Positions 50,427 through 60,534 of a stretch of DNA of 64,000 bases are shown one piece after another; the stretch's first letter is position 1; every line of letters starts with the position of its first letter. A program made the position numbers and the translations under genes. The notes beneath the pieces are model-generated. The model was not told the origin of the DNA. It made no database searches and saw only the letters and a list, made by a program, of their open reading frames with translations. Source of the DNA: Aeoliella straminimaris (GTDB lineage Bacteria; Planctomycetota; Planctomycetia; Pirellulales; Lacipirellulaceae); assembly GCF_024054565.1 (NCBI RefSeq), contig NZ_JAMXLR010000003.1, positions 186,001-250,000 of the forward strand. Reading direction: 5' to 3'.

Positions 50427-51650
50427 TTAGCCCGCGGAGGGAGCGTCAGCAGCATCGTTCTGCTGCGTGGCCGCTTTCTCGTCTTGCAGCTTCTTGAGAT
50501 AAGCCTTCATCATGGCCTCGAACCGAGCCGCCGACGCTGCCGGCAGGTTCGAGGGCGGATTATCAATCGCCTTCTCCTGCATTTCAATGGCTTTGTCCAA
50601 ATCACCCCTGGCCTGGTACAGGCCCGCCAGGGCGTTGTATACCGTGCCGGCTGCTTCTTCATCGGCGGCCTTTTCTTCAATCAGCGCCGTTACCGCGTCG
50701 ACCAACTCGGGCTTGAACGAAGCACCCCGTTGCGACTGCTGGGCGATGGTCGCTCCAATGGCAGCTACCTGCGCGAGCTTCATTTCGGACGACTTCTCTT
50801 CCAGGCTCGCGATGGCACCTTCGGGATCGTTCGACAGCATCGACAGCAAACGCTGATGCTCGAGCTGGTTGAACAGCATCGGCAAACGCGCCTGCATGTC
50901 TTCGGGCAGGTCGAGGCCTTTGATCTCTTCAACCTTGGCGTCATAGGTGTCGTAGTCACCCTGGCGAGCGGCAATGATGGCCGCACGGAAAGCCTTGTCC
51001 AGTTGCTGTTGAGCGCGGAACGCCTTGCCGAACGCCTCGCGGTCCCAGCTATCGGTCACCACTTGCTCCAGTGGCTCATCCATCCCCATGGGGTGACCAA
51101 TCCACTCGACCACTCCGTCCTTACCAACGATGAAGGCACAAGGGATGCCGGTTTGACCGGCCGCGCGGAAGTAGTCGTTCTTCACCGAGCTATCCGGATC
51201 GGTGGTCAGGCAATACACGCTGGTCAGTTCGCCATAGGTCTTGGGTGCATCTTCTTCGCCTTCGGCTTCAGCGGACTGCCGAGACTGCATAACGTCGCGT
51301 TCCAGGAACTTCTCAACGGTCTCCAAGGGCTCGTCACTCACGCTGACCACGGTCACGCCACGGTCGGCGTAGTGCTGCTGCAGTTCGGCCAGGTGTGGCA
51401 TGCTGGCGATGCAAGGACCGCACCAAGTGGCCCAGAACTCAACCACGTAGACCTTGCCAGGCTCGAACTCGTTGAATGCTTCGAACTTGCCGTCGCCGGT
51501 GCTCACCCAGTGTTCGATGTCGATGGGGGGAGCCATCGATCCAATGGTCATGTCCTCGCTGGACGCTTCAGCTGCTTCTTGAGCAGCAACAGGGTTGGCG
51601 AGTAGCCCACCAACTAACATCAATGTGGAGAACAGTAGAATACGGTGCAC
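50427..51650 (-). CDS. TlpA-like thioredoxin-domain exported protein
   Basis: 407 residues from GTG 51650, chosen because GGAG lies 7 bases upstream and a signal peptide follows (LLFSTLMLVGGLLANPVAAQ). Thioredoxin fold at about 35-190: VYVVEFWATWCGPCIASMPH with the CxxC pair, then AAGQTGIPCAFIVGKDGVVE. The C-terminal half is helical and TPR-like (AGTVYNALAGLYQARGDLDK). An extracytoplasmic thiol-disulfide reductase/oxidoreductase is likely; it faces the cysteine-rich gene across the shared terminator, but functional linkage is unproven. Confidence 0.88.
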   Translation of the reverse strand: MHRILLFSTLMLVGGLLANPVAAQEAAEASSEDMTIGSMAPPIDIEHWVSTGDGKFEAFNEFEPGKVYVVEFWATWCGPCIASMPHLAELQQHYADRGVTVVSVSDEPLETVEKFLERDVMQSRQSAEAEGEEDAPKTYGELTSVYCLTTDPDSSVKNDYFRAAGQTGIPCAFIVGKDGVVEWIGHPMGMDEPLEQVVTDSWDREAFGKAFRAQQQLDKAFRAAIIAARQGDYDTYDAKVEEIKGLDLPEDMQARLPMLFNQLEHQRLLSMLSNDPEGAIASLEEKSSEMKLAQVAAIGATIAQQSQRGASFKPELVDAVTALIEEKAADEEAAGTVYNALAGLYQARGDLDKAIEMQEKAIDNPPSNLPAASAARFEAMMKAYLKKLQDEKAATQQNDAADAPSAG

Positions 51651-51991
51651 AGTAGAGCTCCGAGTAAAGGGGAGAATGGGGGAGGGATAGTTTTGCGGGG
51701 GCACTCATCCTACCCAGCCGACCAGTCGCGCGTCAAACATCCTACAGGCTCTACAAGCGGCCGAATGGCCGCTGGAACCTGGAAGCTCCGCAGGCCGGTC
51801 GACCGAGGTGGCTGGGTGTCCACCAGTCGGCCTGCGCAACTTTCAACCCTGCGCACAATACAGCGCAATCTAACCACCCCAATGGAGGTACAACCAACCC
51901 CGAGAGCGCAGAATGAGGATGTTGACTGAAGGGACGATTCGCCAGCACCATGCCAGCCCCCAGCGGGACACTTGGACGCCGCCCCTTGGAT
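51651..51991. other. Intergenic region between the SLC13 permease and thioredoxin genes
   Basis: About 340 bases. A perfect hairpin AGCGGCC-GAAT-GGCCGCT lies at 51756-51773 and a longer imperfect one from CAGGCCG (about 51791) to CGGCCTG (about 51835). Either may end the permease transcript. No gene seen. Confidence 0.45.
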
Positions 51992-53938
51992 TCAAACGGG
52001 ATGGGCAAAGCCGGCAAACAACGGGATCAGCAGCAACGCGGCGATCCATAGCACCAAGGTGAGTGGTAAACCAACACGCAGGTAATCTGCGGGTCGATAG
52101 CCGCCTGGACCCATCACCATCAGATTGGTTTGATAGCCAATCGGGGTGGCAAAGCTCAGTGACGCGGCCAGGGCCACTGCCAGCACAAAGGGCCGCGTTG
52201 CGTAGCCACCATCCGGCCCCGCCAGGGCGACTTCCACCGCGATGGGGATCATCATGGCGGCAACCGCCACGTTGGAAATCATCTCGGTAAATAAAGCGGT
52301 CACCAGATAGATCAAGGCGAGCAGGACAAACGCCTGCCAATGCTCGCTGATGCCCGCTGCCGCCGTACCATCGACCAGATGATGCGCAATAAACGAGGCC
52401 GCGCCGCTCTTCTCCAGGGCCTGCCCCAAGCCGATGGCAGCGGCAATGGTCAGGATTACCTGCAAGTCGATCGCGGAGCGGGCTTCTTCAGTGCTCAAGC
52501 AGCGCGTGCCAATCATGAGTACCACGATCGCGAAACCGATGATTGCCTGGGGCTTGTTGGAAAAGACGTTTCCCAACTCCAGATCCCCGCCAAACACGCC
52601 GGCGATCGTGAGCCACAGGATCATCACGGCAAATAGCACACCAGCCACCAACGCCCGATCGTGACGACGGGCGGAAGTCTCGCCCACCGGACTGACCAGG
52701 TAGAAGTCGCGACTGTTGCGGTAGGCCTCGACAAACTCGGCATGCGTTTGCAGCAGCAGTGTGTCGCCGGGCTCCAGTCGAATGCTGCCGATCTTGTTGG
52801 TCAGCCGTTCGCCGTTGCGGTGCACGGCCACGATCGCGGCATTGTATCGCTGGCGAAAGTTGGCCTCGCGGACGCTGCGGCCAATCAACGGCGAAGTGCG
52901 CGATAACACGGCCTCGGTAAGTCGTCGCAGTGTCCGCTGGGCGGGATGAAACTCGTAGGTCATATCGGCCGCTGGCACCAAGCCGGGAATCCGTTCCAGG
53001 TCGGCGATGGTTTGCACCACTCCCGTGAACACCATGCGGTCGCCAGCGCGAATCATATCGGCTGGCGTCACCGGAGTAATGATCTCTTCGTCGCGAGAAA
53101 TCTCGATCAAAAACAGCCCTGGCAGATTTCGCAGGCCCGCTTGTTGCACCGTTCTTCCCACCAGCGGGCATTCGGGCTGCACGAGCATCTCCAACAGGTA
53201 CTCGCGGCGACGGTCGCCCAGTTCCTGAATTAGCTCGGTGCGATTGGGCAGCAGCTTGGGGGCAATCAGCAGCACGTAGGCCGCCCCGGCCAGGGCGATG
53301 GGCACACCCACGGCGGTGATGTCGAAGAAGGCCAACTCCTGAACCGGCGGATCGGCCACGCCTTGCTCGATCATGATATTACGCATTTCCGACAGCTTGG
53401 CGTTCACCACTAGCGTGGTGCTGGTGCCAATCAGCGTGCAGACCCCACCCACAATGGTCAGGTAGCTCAAGGGCAAGAGGATCCGCGACGGCGATACGTT
53501 CCGCTGTCGGCACCAGTCGAGAACCACCGGCAGGAACATGGCGACCAGCGGTGTATTGAGCACAAAGGCCGACACCGGCACCACCGTTAGCGCGAGCCGC
53601 CGCAGCGCGGACTGCTCGGTTTCGGCATTACCCAGAACTTGGGTCCCCACCCAATCCAGGGCGCCGGTGCTCCGCAGACCGGCGGCCGCGGCGAAAAGCG
53701 CGGCGATAAACAACACTGCCGGACTGGCGAATCCCTGCAACGCCTCGCGAGGATTAATCACCCCAGCCAGCGTCACCCCTACCAAAGCGGTAAGAAACAA
53801 CAATTCAATTGGCACCCGGCGGAGCCAAACCAGGCCGACAAACACCAGCAGCACGACCCCCAGCGCAATCTTACCGTCGAGCGACAGCTCGATCGGCGCG
53901 GCAGCGGCAGTGCCCAGGGCCAGCAAAAGGGGCGTCAT
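51992..53938 (-). CDS. SLC13/DASS-family permease with two TrkA-C domains
   Basis: 648 residues. About a dozen membrane helices in two halves separated by two RCK/TrkA-C domains (about 215-400, LVQPECPLVGRTVQQAGLRN, DRMVFTGVVQTIADLERIPG, RTSPLIGRSVREANFRQRYN). Transporter motifs: AFVLNTPLVAMFLPVVLDWC, SYLTIVGGVCTLIGTSTTLV near the start and FATPIGYQTNLMVMGPGGYR near the end, which fit sodium-coupled sulfate/dicarboxylate carriers of the CitMHS/DASS group. Regulatory TrkA-C domains suggest ligand control. Exact substrate unknown. Confidence 0.9.
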   Translation of the reverse strand: MTPLLLALGTAAAAPIELSLDGKIALGVVLLVFVGLVWLRRVPIELLFLTALVGVTLAGVINPREALQGFASPAVLFIAALFAAAAGLRSTGALDWVGTQVLGNAETEQSALRRLALTVVPVSAFVLNTPLVAMFLPVVLDWCRQRNVSPSRILLPLSYLTIVGGVCTLIGTSTTLVVNAKLSEMRNIMIEQGVADPPVQELAFFDITAVGVPIALAGAAYVLLIAPKLLPNRTELIQELGDRRREYLLEMLVQPECPLVGRTVQQAGLRNLPGLFLIEISRDEEIITPVTPADMIRAGDRMVFTGVVQTIADLERIPGLVPAADMTYEFHPAQRTLRRLTEAVLSRTSPLIGRSVREANFRQRYNAAIVAVHRNGERLTNKIGSIRLEPGDTLLLQTHAEFVEAYRNSRDFYLVSPVGETSARRHDRALVAGVLFAVMILWLTIAGVFGGDLELGNVFSNKPQAIIGFAIVVLMIGTRCLSTEEARSAIDLQVILTIAAAIGLGQALEKSGAASFIAHHLVDGTAAAGISEHWQAFVLLALIYLVTALFTEMISNVAVAAMMIPIAVEVALAGPDGGYATRPFVLAVALAASLSFATPIGYQTNLMVMGPGGYRPADYLRVGLPLTLVLWIAALLLIPLFAGFAHPV

Positions 53939-54372
53939 TGAGAATGATCACAAAATCGCTAAAGTAAAAGGCAGCAACGACTTGCGTCCAGTGTACTTGG
54001 CAACTCACGGTTTGTGCAGATGGATTCGCCCGGCCGCGGCCATTTCCGAGCCCCGCCACCCGAGCGAAGGTCGCAAGAACCAACGCGGCATCACGCAAGG
54101 GGCAATAATTGCGGCCGTCCCAACGGAACCCAGTGCAGGAGCTCGCGTCTGGTTTCCGGACGACCGGTAAAATCGGCACCGACTGCCACCGATTTTGAGG
54201 GCGAAACTTATGGCAGGCCGGGGCCGCGGCGAATACACTGTAAGAAGTCCCTTTTGGCCGCACGGCCAAGATACATAATAACTTAGGCAAATTGCGCGGC
54301 CGTAGTCTCCCGAGCTCCGGGAGTCGGAACAGGCGGCCGCTTCCGTAAAAGGTACCTACTCGGAGTACCCCG
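53939..54372. other. Intergenic region upstream of the VWA-secretin gene
   Basis: About 430 bases between divergent genes; must hold promoters for both. GGAG 8 bases before ATG 54373 is the ribosome site. No repeats or genes seen. Confidence 0.4.
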
Positions 54373-57300
54373 ATGACGACTTTTATGAACACTGGCAAGC
54401 TCGTTCTTTCTACGGCGATAATCGTCGGGGCGGCCTTCGCATCACCGCTTCTGGCCGACGAGGCACGGCTGGAGACTTTTGCCGCCGAAAACGGGCAGAC
54501 CTTCTTCGCTTTGACGGTTCCACCGATCGAAGCCACAAAGCCTGCTCCCCGCGACGTGGTGGTGCTCGTCGACACGTCGGCCAGTCAGTCCGGTTTCTAC
54601 CGCGACACGGCTATCGCCGCGCTGGAGAAATGCATTGCAGGACTCAACCCAGCCGACCGCGTGCAAGTGGTGGCCGTGGACCTGGAAGCCCGCCCAATGA
54701 ACGACTCCCTGGCTGGTAAAGGCGATTCGTCCGTTTCCAGCGCCGTGGAGAAGATTCGCCGCGAGCCGCCACTCGGCTCCACCGACATGGAACTGGCCCT
54801 TACCAGTGCTGCGGACATGTTCGATGCCGATTCGAATCGTGCCCGCACCGTGGTCTACATCGGCGATGGCATGAGCCCTGCCAATCTGATGCAAGCCGAC
54901 GCGTTCGGCAAGCTGGTCACCGACCTTCGCAAGCAGAACATTTCGGTCAACAGTTTCGCCGTTGGCCCCCAACGCGATTTGGAACTGCTGGCATCGCTGG
55001 CCAACCAAACGGGCGGCAATCTGTACGTTGACGAGAAGATGACCTGGCCCAACACCGCAGAAGGCATCACCACCGAGCGGGCCTTGGAAGAAAACCGCCG
55101 CCGCGGCGGGGTGGCCGGCAAGGCGCTCGCCAACTGGGTACACGCCGACGTGGTGTTCCCCACAACTACCGACTGGCCCGCCGAGTTTGCGGCCGCCTAT
55201 CCCAAGCAACTGCTGCCGGTCCGGAGCGATCGCGAAACCATCGTGGTCGGCCAACTGGCCGATGAGGTCGAAACTGCCAACCTGACGGCCCAAGCCGGCA
55301 ACCAGGAGCTGAGCTGGACGGTAAAGAAATCTCCGGCCACCAGCGAGCTATCGTTCCTGCCTCAATTGGTAGAAAATGCCGAGCGTACCGACGGCGTGGC
55401 ACTCACCACCCTGGGCACCCGCGGCCTGCAGGAAACGGGCCGGATGCTGCTGGCCAGTGTGGACGAACTGACCAACCTGGCCGAGCGGGCCGCCGTGATG
55501 GGCGACCGCGAAAATGCCGGACGCATCATCCAGACCGTGCTTCGTCGCGATCCGGGCAATCCCCGGGCCAAGACCGTACAGGCCTTGATCCAGAAGGGTG
55601 CCCCCGTCCCGGCACAGCAACCTTCGCAGCCCAACACTGGTGCTTCGAACGATAGCGACCTGAACCTGGTTCGCATTGCCCAGGCTGGCGAAGTCGTTCC
55701 TCCTCCGCCCTCCGGTGGCATGATCGTCGGACCGCAAAGCGGCGAGTTCATCAATGGTGTCCCCGCCCGCGATGCCGTGGTCGATGGTTCGTTCCTCACC
55801 GAAGTCGAGCGTCAGAATCGCATCTTCTCGGAGATGTTGGAGAAGGAAGTCGAACTGGCTGTTTCCCAAGCTCGCGACAACATGCGTTCGAATCCCGAGT
55901 TGGCTTCGCAGAACCTGAAGCTGGTGCTGGAGAACATTCGCCAATCTCCGCAGTTAATCCCCGAGGTTCGCAGTCAACTGATCGACCGCCTGCAGACCGT
56001 GTTGCAGGAAACCGCGCGGGCGTCGGTGATCGACGCCGAACTGCGTCAGCAAGCCGAAGAGCGTGCCGCCGCAGCGCGGGAACGCCGCCTGATCAACGAT
56101 CGCCTGACGCGTCAGGTCGAAAAGGAAAAGCAACTGGTCCAGCGCATGAACGCCCTGATGGACGAGCATCGCTACGCGGAAGCGGAAGAGGTTGCCCAGA
56201 TCCTCTATGAAGTCGATCCCGACGGCGTGACTCCTGTCGTGGCGGAGCTCAACGCCCGCTTCGATCGGCATCACTATCTGCAAGACATCACTCGCGAACG
56301 ACGGCACCGCGCATTCTGGGACACCTTGTTCCAGGTGGAACTGTCGGGCATTCCGCAACCGGACGAACCACCGATTATTTATCCGGATGCCGATGTGTGG
56401 GAAGAGCTCACGAATCGACGCGAGAAGTACAAGGCGGTTGACCTGGCTGGCCAGGACGGTGCCGAGCAGCGGATCACCAAAGCCCTGTCCGACCCGTTGA
56501 ACAGTCTGGGCCTCGAATTCCAGTCCGCTCCTCTGTCGGAAGTAGTGAACTTCCTTCGGGACGAATACAACATCGAAGTGCAGATCGACTTGCAGGCCCT
56601 CGACGACCTGGGCCTGTCGCCTGATGAGCCAATCGATGTGAACCTGCGTAACATCTCGCTCCGTTCGGCGCTCCGCATCATGCTTCGCCAGTTGGAACTG
56701 ACTTACGTCATCTCCGACGAAGTGCTGCTGATTACCACCGAAGAAGAAGCCCTGACTCGCTTGCAAGTCAAAGTCTACCCGGTGGCCGACCTGGTACTGC
56801 CGATCGAAACGCCCAACGCGGGCGGCGGTATGATGGGTGGCGGCATGGGCGGCGGTATGATGGGTGGCGGCATGGGCGGCGGCATGATGGGCGGTGGCGG
56901 CATGGGCGGCGGTATGATGGGTGGCGGCATGGGCGGCGGTATGATGGGTGGCGGTGGTGCGTTCAGCGTCGCCGACAACCAGGCCCCTGCAGCCGAGGCA
57001 ACCGCAGAAGCAACCGAGCCTGTCGAAACCCAAGCAACCGAGGCTTCCTCGGCCAGCACCAGCAAGTCCGAGCCGGCCTCGGTAACCATCGACGAGAGCG
57101 TCTCGCCAGAGCTGTTTTGGGATGGCTACTTTGGCGCTGCAGTTCGCGAGCCGGCTGCGGTTCGTGGTGAGGTTCGTGACCTGATGAAGAAGGGTCGTTA
57201 CGACCATGTCACGGCGCTGATCCAATCGGCACTGCGTCATGGTCAACCTCAGCCCTGGATGTACGAAGCCTTGGGCATTGCCATGCGGATGGACAATCGC

Positions 57301-58476
57301 GACAAGGCCGATATCGAACGAGCCATCATGTCGGCTGCCGACTTCAGCCGCTCGGCCGACGAGTTGATGTACATCGCTCAATATATGTCGCAACTCGATA
57401 TGAACGAGCGAGCCCTGCAGCTTTATCAGCAAGTCGTGAAAGTCGATTCGCTCCGCAGCGAAGCTTACGCCCTGGGCCTGCGAGCCGCACAGCGGGTGGA
57501 CGACCTGGATGGCATCCGCTGGGCATGCGTTGGCATCCTGCAGCAGGCCTGGCCGGCCGAGCAGGAAGTCATCAGCGAAACCGCCTGGCAGGTCGCCGCC
57601 GCCACGATCGAAAAGATGGCCAAGGCCGGTCGGGCTGACGAAGCACGTGCCTTCCGCAATGAGCTCAGCAAGGCCATCGAACGGGACTGCGTCATTCGCG
57701 TTTCCTGGACGGGCGATGCCGATGTCGACCTGAGCGTCGAAGAGCCGAGCGGTTCGGTCTGCTCGTCAGCCGATCCCCGCTCTGCTGGCGGTGGTGTTAA
57801 CATGGGCGATGTGTTCACCGGCGTGGAGAAAAATTCGAACACCGGCGTGCTGAGCGAAACCTACGTCTGCCCCCGCGGCTTCACCGGTACTTACCGGGCG
57901 AAGATCTCTCCGGTATGGGGTGAGGTGACCGCCGGCAAGGTGACCATCGATGTCTTCCAGCACTTTAATACCGATCAGGTCGAGCAAAAAACCAAGGTGC
58001 TCGAACTCGGTAAGGATGGCGCTCTGGTCGAGGTCCAACTCGAAAAGGGTCGACGCACCGAACCTCTGGAAGCCCAGCACATTGCTCGCGCCATCGAGCG
58101 ACAGGAAGCCGTCAGCCGGGCGGTGCTCGCCCAACAACTGGATGCGGTTTCCGATCCGCGGGCTCTGCCGCGACGTGCCATCGATCCTCGCGATGCCCGA
58201 ATGCGTCGGCGACTCCTGGGTGGCGGCAACGGAGCCGTTGGCTTCCAGCCAGTGGTGACGGCCCTGCCCGAAGGTACGAACTTCATGGCCACGGGCGTCG
58301 TATCGGCCGACCGTCGTTACGTCCGCATCACCTCGGTACCGTTCTTCTCGACCATCGGCGACGTGGCGACCTTCACGTTTGCTGGTGTAGCGAACGACGA
58401 CCAGGGTAACGACAATAACGACGATAACAATAACAATAACAACAACAACAATAACAACAATAACAACAACAACTAA
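54373..58476 (+). CDS. Chimeric VWA / secretin N-domain / DUF2135-like protein with poly-Asn tail
   Basis: 1367 residues. A signal peptide (ending SPLLADEA, about 30) opens the protein. VWA domain at about 60-225 with intact MIDAS start DTSAS (67-71) and later STDMELALTSA. Coiled coil at about 475-620. STN/secretin N-domain at about 700-795 (SLRSALRIMLRQLELTYVIS). Gly-Met tandem repeats at about 816-862. A helical part contains KADIERAIMSAADFSRSADE. A DUF2135-like beta domain is at about 1103-1200 (RVSWTGDADVDLSVEEPSG). A secretin fragment is at about 1293-1340 (VSADRRYVRITSVPFFSTIG). A run of Asn ends it. The barrel-forming part of a secretin is missing. It is paralogous to parts of the secretin at 18400. 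Envelope location inferred; function unknown. Confidence 0.85.
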   Translation: MTTFMNTGKLVLSTAIIVGAAFASPLLADEARLETFAAENGQTFFALTVPPIEATKPAPRDVVVLVDTSASQSGFYRDTAIAALEKCIAGLNPADRVQVVAVDLEARPMNDSLAGKGDSSVSSAVEKIRREPPLGSTDMELALTSAADMFDADSNRARTVVYIGDGMSPANLMQADAFGKLVTDLRKQNISVNSFAVGPQRDLELLASLANQTGGNLYVDEKMTWPNTAEGITTERALEENRRRGGVAGKALANWVHADVVFPTTTDWPAEFAAAYPKQLLPVRSDRETIVVGQLADEVETANLTAQAGNQELSWTVKKSPATSELSFLPQLVENAERTDGVALTTLGTRGLQETGRMLLASVDELTNLAERAAVMGDRENAGRIIQTVLRRDPGNPRAKTVQALIQKGAPVPAQQPSQPNTGASNDSDLNLVRIAQAGEVVPPPPSGGMIVGPQSGEFINGVPARDAVVDGSFLTEVERQNRIFSEMLEKEVELAVSQARDNMRSNPELASQNLKLVLENIRQSPQLIPEVRSQLIDRLQTVLQETARASVIDAELRQQAEERAAAARERRLINDRLTRQVEKEKQLVQRMNALMDEHRYAEAEEVAQILYEVDPDGVTPVVAELNARFDRHHYLQDITRERRHRAFWDTLFQVELSGIPQPDEPPIIYPDADVWEELTNRREKYKAVDLAGQDGAEQRITKALSDPLNSLGLEFQSAPLSEVVNFLRDEYNIEVQIDLQALDDLGLSPDEPIDVNLRNISLRSALRIMLRQLELTYVISDEVLLITTEEEALTRLQVKVYPVADLVLPIETPNAGGGMMGGGMGGGMMGGGMGGGMMGGGGMGGGMMGGGMGGGMMGGGGAFSVADNQAPAAEATAEATEPVETQATEASSASTSKSEPASVTIDESVSPELFWDGYFGAAVREPAAVRGEVRDLMKKGRYDHVTALIQSALRHGQPQPWMYEALGIAMRMDNRDKADIERAIMSAADFSRSADELMYIAQYMSQLDMNERALQLYQQVVKVDSLRSEAYALGLRAAQRVDDLDGIRWACVGILQQAWPAEQEVISETAWQVAAATIEKMAKAGRADEARAFRNELSKAIERDCVIRVSWTGDADVDLSVEEPSGSVCSSADPRSAGGGVNMGDVFTGVEKNSNTGVLSETYVCPRGFTGTYRAKISPVWGEVTAGKVTIDVFQHFNTDQVEQKTKVLELGKDGALVEVQLEKGRRTEPLEAQHIARAIERQEAVSRAVLAQQLDAVSDPRALPRRAIDPRDARMRRRLLGGGNGAVGFQPVVTALPEGTNFMATGVVSADRRYVRITSVPFFSTIGDVATFTFAGVANDDQGNDNNDDNNNNNNNNNNNNNNNN
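56818..56960 (+). repeat. 27-bp tandem repeat coding MMGGGMGGG
   Basis: About five units of a 27-base repeat (GGCGGTATGATGGGTGGCGG type) encode a Gly-Met-rich linker between the STN and the later domains. Third-position changes between units show that the repeat is not freshly expanded. Confidence 0.8.
58400..58473 (+). repeat. AAC/AAT triplet microsatellite (poly-Asn) at the gene end
   Basis: A run of AAC and AAT codons, preceded by GAC/GAT, gives NDNNDDNN then about 16 Asn. It ends directly at TAA. Expansion or contraction would stay in frame. Confidence 0.85.
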
Positions 58477-58516
58477 TCTCGACTCGTTCCAGGACGAGCC
58501 TCGCTGAGCCCCCCCA

Positions 58517-58549
58517 AGAGCCCCGACCACGTTTGGCCGGGGCTCTTTT
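58517..58549 (+). terminator. Intrinsic terminator of the VWA gene
   Basis: AGAGCCCCG and CGGGGCTCT form a 9-bp stem followed by TTTTA, about 40 bases after the stop codon. Confidence 0.8.
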
Positions 58550-58589
58550 AGTTGTTGCTTGTCGTTTTATGCGTGGGAGACACGACACG

Positions 58590-59309
58590 CTACGCACCAT
58601 TGAGCGACTGTTGTTGCTTCTCCGTGAGCTGCTGGATACCGGCCTCGGCGGCGCGCAACAACCCTTGCAACTCTTCGCCGGTAAAGGTGCCTCCTTCGCC
58701 AGTGCCCTGCACTTCGATGAACTTCCCGCTGCCGGTCATGACGACATTCATATCCACCTCGGCCGCAGAATCTTCCGAGTAGTCGAGATCCAGTAGCACC
58801 CGGCCGCCCACCACGCCGGCACTCACAGCCGCCACCGAATCCACCAACGGCCAAGTGCCCTCGGGCGAGAGGTCTTCGCACGACAGCAGGGCGTCGTACA
58901 GCGCTACATAAGCCCCGGTGATGCTGGCGGTGCGGGTCCCTCCATCTGCCTTTAGAACATCGCAATCAACCGTCACCATCCGTTCTCCTAAACGTTGCTG
59001 GTCGACCACCGCCCGCAAGCTCCGTCCGATCAACCGTTGAATCTCGGTGGTGCGACCGTCGACCTTCTTGCGGTCACGAGGTTTGCGCGGCGAGGTGCTG
59101 CCTGGCAGCATATTGTATTCGGCCGTGACCCAGCCCTTCCCCTTGCCGGCCATCCAAGGTGGCACGTCGTCCGAAACGCTGGCGGTGCAGAGCACCACGG
59201 TGTTGCCGGCCGAGACCAAGACGCTGCCGGGAGCGTTGGCGGCAAAGCCGCGCTGAAACATTACGGGGCGAAGCTCGTCGGCCGTGCGGCCATCGTTGCG
59301 TGTAGGCAT
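58590..59309 (-). CDS. rph: Ribonuclease PH
   Basis: 239 residues from ATG 59309 ([16 protein letters not shown]), the normal start and length of RNase PH. This phosphate-dependent 3'-5' exonuclease trims tRNA 3' ends. Family motifs: [40 protein letters not shown] with the RNA-binding Arg residues, [30 protein letters not shown] and the phosphate-site region [16 protein letters not shown]. It lies 279 bases after argF on the same strand. Confidence 0.95.
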   Translation of the reverse strand: MPTRNDGRTADELRPVMFQRGFAANAPGSVLVSAGNTVVLCTASVSDDVPPWMAGKGKGWVTAEYNMLPGSTSPRKPRDRKKVDGRTTEIQRLIGRSLRAVVDQQRLGERMVTVDCDVLKADGGTRTASITGAYVALYDALLSCEDLSPEGTWPLVDSVAAVSAGVVGGRVLLDLDYSEDSAAEVDMNVVMTGSGKFIEVQGTGEGGTFTGEELQGLLRAAEAGIQQLTEKQQQSLNGA

Positions 59310-59588
59310 GGAGTTGTGAGAACTTTGAAGTTGAGATGACAGGGGACACGTATGGCACGCCCATCCTAGCACCTAACGCCGGGTGGCTAAAACCTCCCTG
59401 GGCCGAAGAGCCGCTCAGGCTCCCGCGAGCTACCTGCCGCAGCGATGGGAGAGATACTGCGTTCGCAAGTCGATGTGACCTGCCAAAGGGCGAGGATTGG
59501 GACTCAAGCAAGTCCATGCAACACGGCGATGAAAGCCACGGCGATGAGCACCGCCGCTGCTGCGCAACCACTTTGCTTCAGTCCAGCC
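59310..59588. other. Gap between argF and rph
   Basis: About 280 bases with no gene or clear hairpin; may carry the rph promoter. Confidence 0.35.
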
Positions 59589-60506
59589 CTAGGCCTGGCT
59601 GCCCATGAGCCACACGAGGATGCCCTTCTGCACGTGCATTCGATTGCCGGCTTGGGGAACCACAATGCTTGCCGGGCTGTCGATCACTTCGTCGGTGACT
59701 TCCTCGCCACGTTTGGCGGGCAGGCAGTGCATGAAGACGGCCCCCTTGGGAGCGGCGGCCATCAGTTCTGCATTCACCTGGTAGTCGGCAAAGTCCTTCT
59801 TGCGCTGCGCCTGCTCCGATTCCTGTCCCATGCTGGCCCATACGTCGGTGTAGATGGCATCCGCATCGGCCACCGCTTCCTTGGGATCGGTGGTGTTCGT
59901 GACGTCCGCGTCGGGCGATGACTGCTTGAGTTTGGTGAGAAAATCCTCTGGCAACTCGTACCCGGCGGGGGCGCAGACACTCAACGACATGCCCAACTTG
60001 GCACACCCGCGTGCGAGGCTCACCGCCACGTTGTTTCCGTCTCCCACCCAGGCCAGTTTGCGACCTTTCAGACTGCCCACGTGCTCGCGGAGCGTATAGA
60101 GGTCCGCCAGGGCCTGGCAGGGGTGCGACTGGTCGGTCAATCCGTTGACGACGGCCGCCTTGGAGTACTTGGCCACCTCCTCCACGGTGCTGTGCTTCTT
60201 GGAACGCACGACAATTACGTCGACCATTTCGCTGAGCACGCGAGTAAAGTCGGCAATGCTCTCCCGCTTGCCGAACCCGGCGTCGTCGCCCAACAGGATG
60301 CTGCCACCGCCCAGGTGAGTCATGCACGCCTCGAAGCTGACGCGGGTTCTAAGCGATTGCTTCTCGAACAACAGGGCCATCATCCGCCCGGGCAGGATGG
60401 GTTCGCGAACGCCGGCCTGAAACTTGGTTTTCAGGTCTTCGGTAATCGCGTAGATCGTCTCGATCTCGGCGGCGGAAACGTCTTCAAGGGTGATCAAATG
60501 TCGCAT
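59589..60506 (-). CDS. argF: Ornithine carbamoyltransferase
   Basis: 305 residues, the usual length. It transfers the carbamoyl group of carbamoyl phosphate to ornithine, giving citrulline in arginine synthesis. Carbamoyl-phosphate site EKQSLRTRVSFEACMTHLGG (the SxRTR motif), then TDQSHPCQALADLYTLREH with HPCQ, and the ornithine-site loop VFMHCLPAKRGEEVTDEVID (HCLP). All are intact. It sits 28 bases after argD in the ilvC-argB-argD-argF run. Confidence 0.97.
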   Translation of the reverse strand: MRHLITLEDVSAAEIETIYAITEDLKTKFQAGVREPILPGRMMALLFEKQSLRTRVSFEACMTHLGGGSILLGDDAGFGKRESIADFTRVLSEMVDVIVVRSKKHSTVEEVAKYSKAAVVNGLTDQSHPCQALADLYTLREHVGSLKGRKLAWVGDGNNVAVSLARGCAKLGMSLSVCAPAGYELPEDFLTKLKQSSPDADVTNTTDPKEAVADADAIYTDVWASMGQESEQAQRKKDFADYQVNAELMAAAPKGAVFMHCLPAKRGEEVTDEVIDSPASIVVPQAGNRMHVQKGILVWLMGSQA

Positions 60507-60534
60507 GGCAATTCCATGATTGAGCAGAACGCAG

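Noticed and set aside
55954-57432. 492-codon minus-strand frame inside the VWA gene
   Set aside because: Antisense to a gene with clear domains; its repeats of AAHAATHH type are the complement of the Gly-Met tandem repeat.
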